Positions 41,142-42,287 of a DNA stretch of 42,287 nucleotides are shown piece after piece (the stretch's first letter is position 1; each line of letters starts with the position of its first letter). The DNA is from Mucilaginibacter sp. Lineage in GTDB: Bacteria; Bacteroidota; Bacteroidia; Sphingobacteriales; Sphingobacteriaceae. The position numbers were made by a program, and so were the translations under genes. The stretch is taken from contig JANXTT010000062.1 of NCBI GenBank assembly GCA_025352225.1, forward strand, positions 1 through 42,287, in the 5' to 3' direction. The notes beneath the pieces were generated by a model. It was not told the origin of the DNA. It made no database searches and saw nothing but the letters and a program-made list of their open reading frames with translations.

Positions 41142-42053
41142 CTACTTTAACGTCAGGCTTGATTTACCCATGGCATAGCCATCGGTATACAGTAAAATGG
41201 TATATGTGCCTTTTTGGAACGGATTTGGGTTAACCCAATCTATAGTATATCCGCTTCCGTCATCTTTAAAATCAATAGCTGTTTTGTAGGTGTCCTGTAA
41301 TTCTTGTCCGTCAGACTGAAACGTGGCCGACTCTGGTGTGGTAATTAAATTACCGGTAGGGTCAATCACACGGATATAAATATCATGCATTTTTTTTTCG
41401 GCTACAGCATTACTGGCAACTGTAAAATCAATTTTTATTTTTTTTGCTACTGCTGCCCTGTCATTTTCTTTTTCCTTGCCACTTGATTTTATTTTAAAAG
41501 GGGTAACATTAATGCTGCCAACTTTTAATGCAGAAGCAACTTGTACCTTTGTAGTAAGGTCTTCATTTTGTTTTTGTAAAGTGGTAGCTTTTTGGCTAAC
41601 TGTAGTAAGGTTAGTTTTTAAAGTATCCCTTTCTACTGTTAACGATTCATTTTGTTTTTTTAGTTCTTCAATATCTGCAGTATACTTGGTAACAAAATAA
41701 CGCAATTGCTTAACGTCTTCCTTTGCCTTGTTAAGCTCTGCAACAGTAAGCTTACCTTTAGCTAAATCCCTGCGTAACTGCTGTATTTTGGATCTTAACG
41801 AATCATTTTTTGCCTTTAATTCGGCAGACATTTTGGTTTTGCCGGCATTAACCTGCTCAATTTGTGTTTCCAGACTATCAATTTCGGTATCAAGGCGGGT
41901 TTTTTCGTCATTCTGGTAAACTATTTTAATCTCGTCTTTATTCTTTCTGGTATACAAATAAACATCGGTACCCAATAAAGCAACAACAACTACAATTAAA
42001 AAGTAAATAACGTTCGAATTTTTTTTAGAGGTTTTATCTGGTTGGTTTTCCAT
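41142..42053 (-). CDS. Membrane-anchored coiled-coil protein of unknown function
   Basis: A 303-residue protein. Seen: a short Lys/Asn-rich cytoplasmic tail, one membrane helix at about residues 16-36 (IYFLIVVVVALLGTDVYLY), a long coiled coil at about 50-175 with heptad Leu/Ile (IDSLETQIEQVNAG, LRSKIQQLRRDLAKG, IEELKKQNESLTVE) and a C-terminal beta domain at about 180-303 (INVTPFKIKSSG, DIYIRVIDPTGNLI, PFQKGTYTILLYTDGYA). No catalytic motif. Similar anchored coiled-coil proteins occur in Sphingobacteriaceae; a structural or envelope-sensing role is a guess. Confidence 0.85.
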   Translation of the reverse strand: MENQPDKTSKKNSNVIYFLIVVVVALLGTDVYLYTRKNKDEIKIVYQNDEKTRLDTEIDSLETQIEQVNAGKTKMSAELKAKNDSLRSKIQQLRRDLAKGKLTVAELNKAKEDVKQLRYFVTKYTADIEELKKQNESLTVERDTLKTNLTTVSQKATTLQKQNEDLTTKVQVASALKVGSINVTPFKIKSSGKEKENDRAAVAKKIKIDFTVASNAVAEKKMHDIYIRVIDPTGNLITTPESATFQSDGQELQDTYKTAIDFKDDGSGYTIDWVNPNPFQKGTYTILLYTDGYAMGKSSLTLK

Positions 42054-42287
42054 ATCTTCTAATTAAGTCAGTTTTTGTAATTAGGGGGGCTTTAATTTCT
42101 CGTATAAATGGCCCTTCAATTGCGCCGTATTCACAATAATGCCCTAAGGTATTATTTTTTAGATACTTTTTAGTAAAAAAATCCACTACGTATATTCGTA
42201 TTAATATATTTAACATCCTTATGCAGGGTATCCACCTTAAATAAAAACATAAATGAAAATTCGATCAAATTGTTTTTTTTAATTTAT
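42054..42287. other. Window-end region, no supported gene
   Basis: 234 bp upstream of the coiled-coil gene on the minus strand. A 60-codon frame (42216-42034) exists but overlaps that gene by 20 bp and resembles no family. No clear promoter box is seen. Confidence 0.5.

Noticed and set aside
42034..42216. 60-residue minus-strand frame at the window end
   Set aside because: It overlaps the start of the coiled-coil gene by 20 bp, resembles no family, and the first half is A/T-driven low complexity.
1..42287. tRNA genes, rRNA, CRISPR arrays, insertion sequences
   Set aside because: No cloverleaf-type sequence with a T-loop GTTCGA motif, no regularly spaced direct repeats and no transposase or integrase motifs were seen in either strand.

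Overview
The window reads as a piece of a Bacteroidota chromosome, most likely a Sphingobacteriaceae member (Mucilaginibacter/Pedobacter type). This rests on AT-rich DNA, near absence of Shine-Dalgarno sequences, repeated TAnnTTTG (-7) promoter boxes upstream of genes, and family content typical of that phylum: DUF5777 barrel, FdtA-like cupin, YtxH/holin envelope operon, ftsH followed by a LUD-domain gene, a 937-residue polA and short GlgA/GlgC enzymes. The genus cannot be fixed from the sequence alone. No tRNA, rRNA, CRISPR array, transposase or prophage was seen.

Layout. 1-3.5 kb: 3' part of a sigma-54-dependent regulator, a 65-residue orphan histidine-kinase H-box protein, then an AI-2E-type permease and a small envelope operon (YtxH, holin-like, unknown). 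3.5-7 kb: GDP-fucose synthase, trmB, and a DNA-alkylation pair (an alkyltransferase-like protein without the catalytic Cys, and a tag glycosylase whose start is separated from its body by a C8-tract frameshift), then a lipoprotein and a small helical protein. 7-13 kb: polA and the glycogen pair glgA-glgC. 13-15.7 kb: the housekeeping operon rpsP-rimM-trmD-rplS on the minus strand, with RNA structures between rpsP and rimM and ahead of rplS. 15.8-18 kb: a five-PAS sensor that ends after its DHp helix pair and has no ATPase domain. 18-25 kb: birA, a DsbD split into two genes and pfkA (minus), divergent from rsfS, ftsH and a LUD gene (plus).

25-30 kb: a tight five-gene minus-strand operon, GT14 glycosyltransferase, FdtA-like sugar ketoisomerase, DegT-type aminotransferase, FAD/NAD(P)-binding protein and Sfp-type phosphopantetheinyl transferase. 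It looks like an amino-sugar pathway tied to a carrier-protein activity and is one of two candidates for an undescribed system. 30-35.3 kb: a CPA1 antiporter, then the second candidate: an ECF sigma factor, a membrane-anchored barrel-domain protein in the anti-sigma position, YceI, DUF5777 and a Rieske lipoprotein, all with overlaps or gaps of at most 19 bp and with a perfect palindrome in the sigma promoter.

35.3-42.3 kb: an accessory region of small stress-type genes (DUF1569, DinB, YafY/WYL regulator, VOC, SRPBCC) with clear signs of decay: a 3' remnant of a second DUF1569 gene, a small gene broken by a one-base homopolymer indel, a VOC gene with an in-frame amber codon, and a short dispersed repeat. 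Whether the homopolymer breaks (T6 here, C8 in tag) are real or base-call errors cannot be decided from this sequence.
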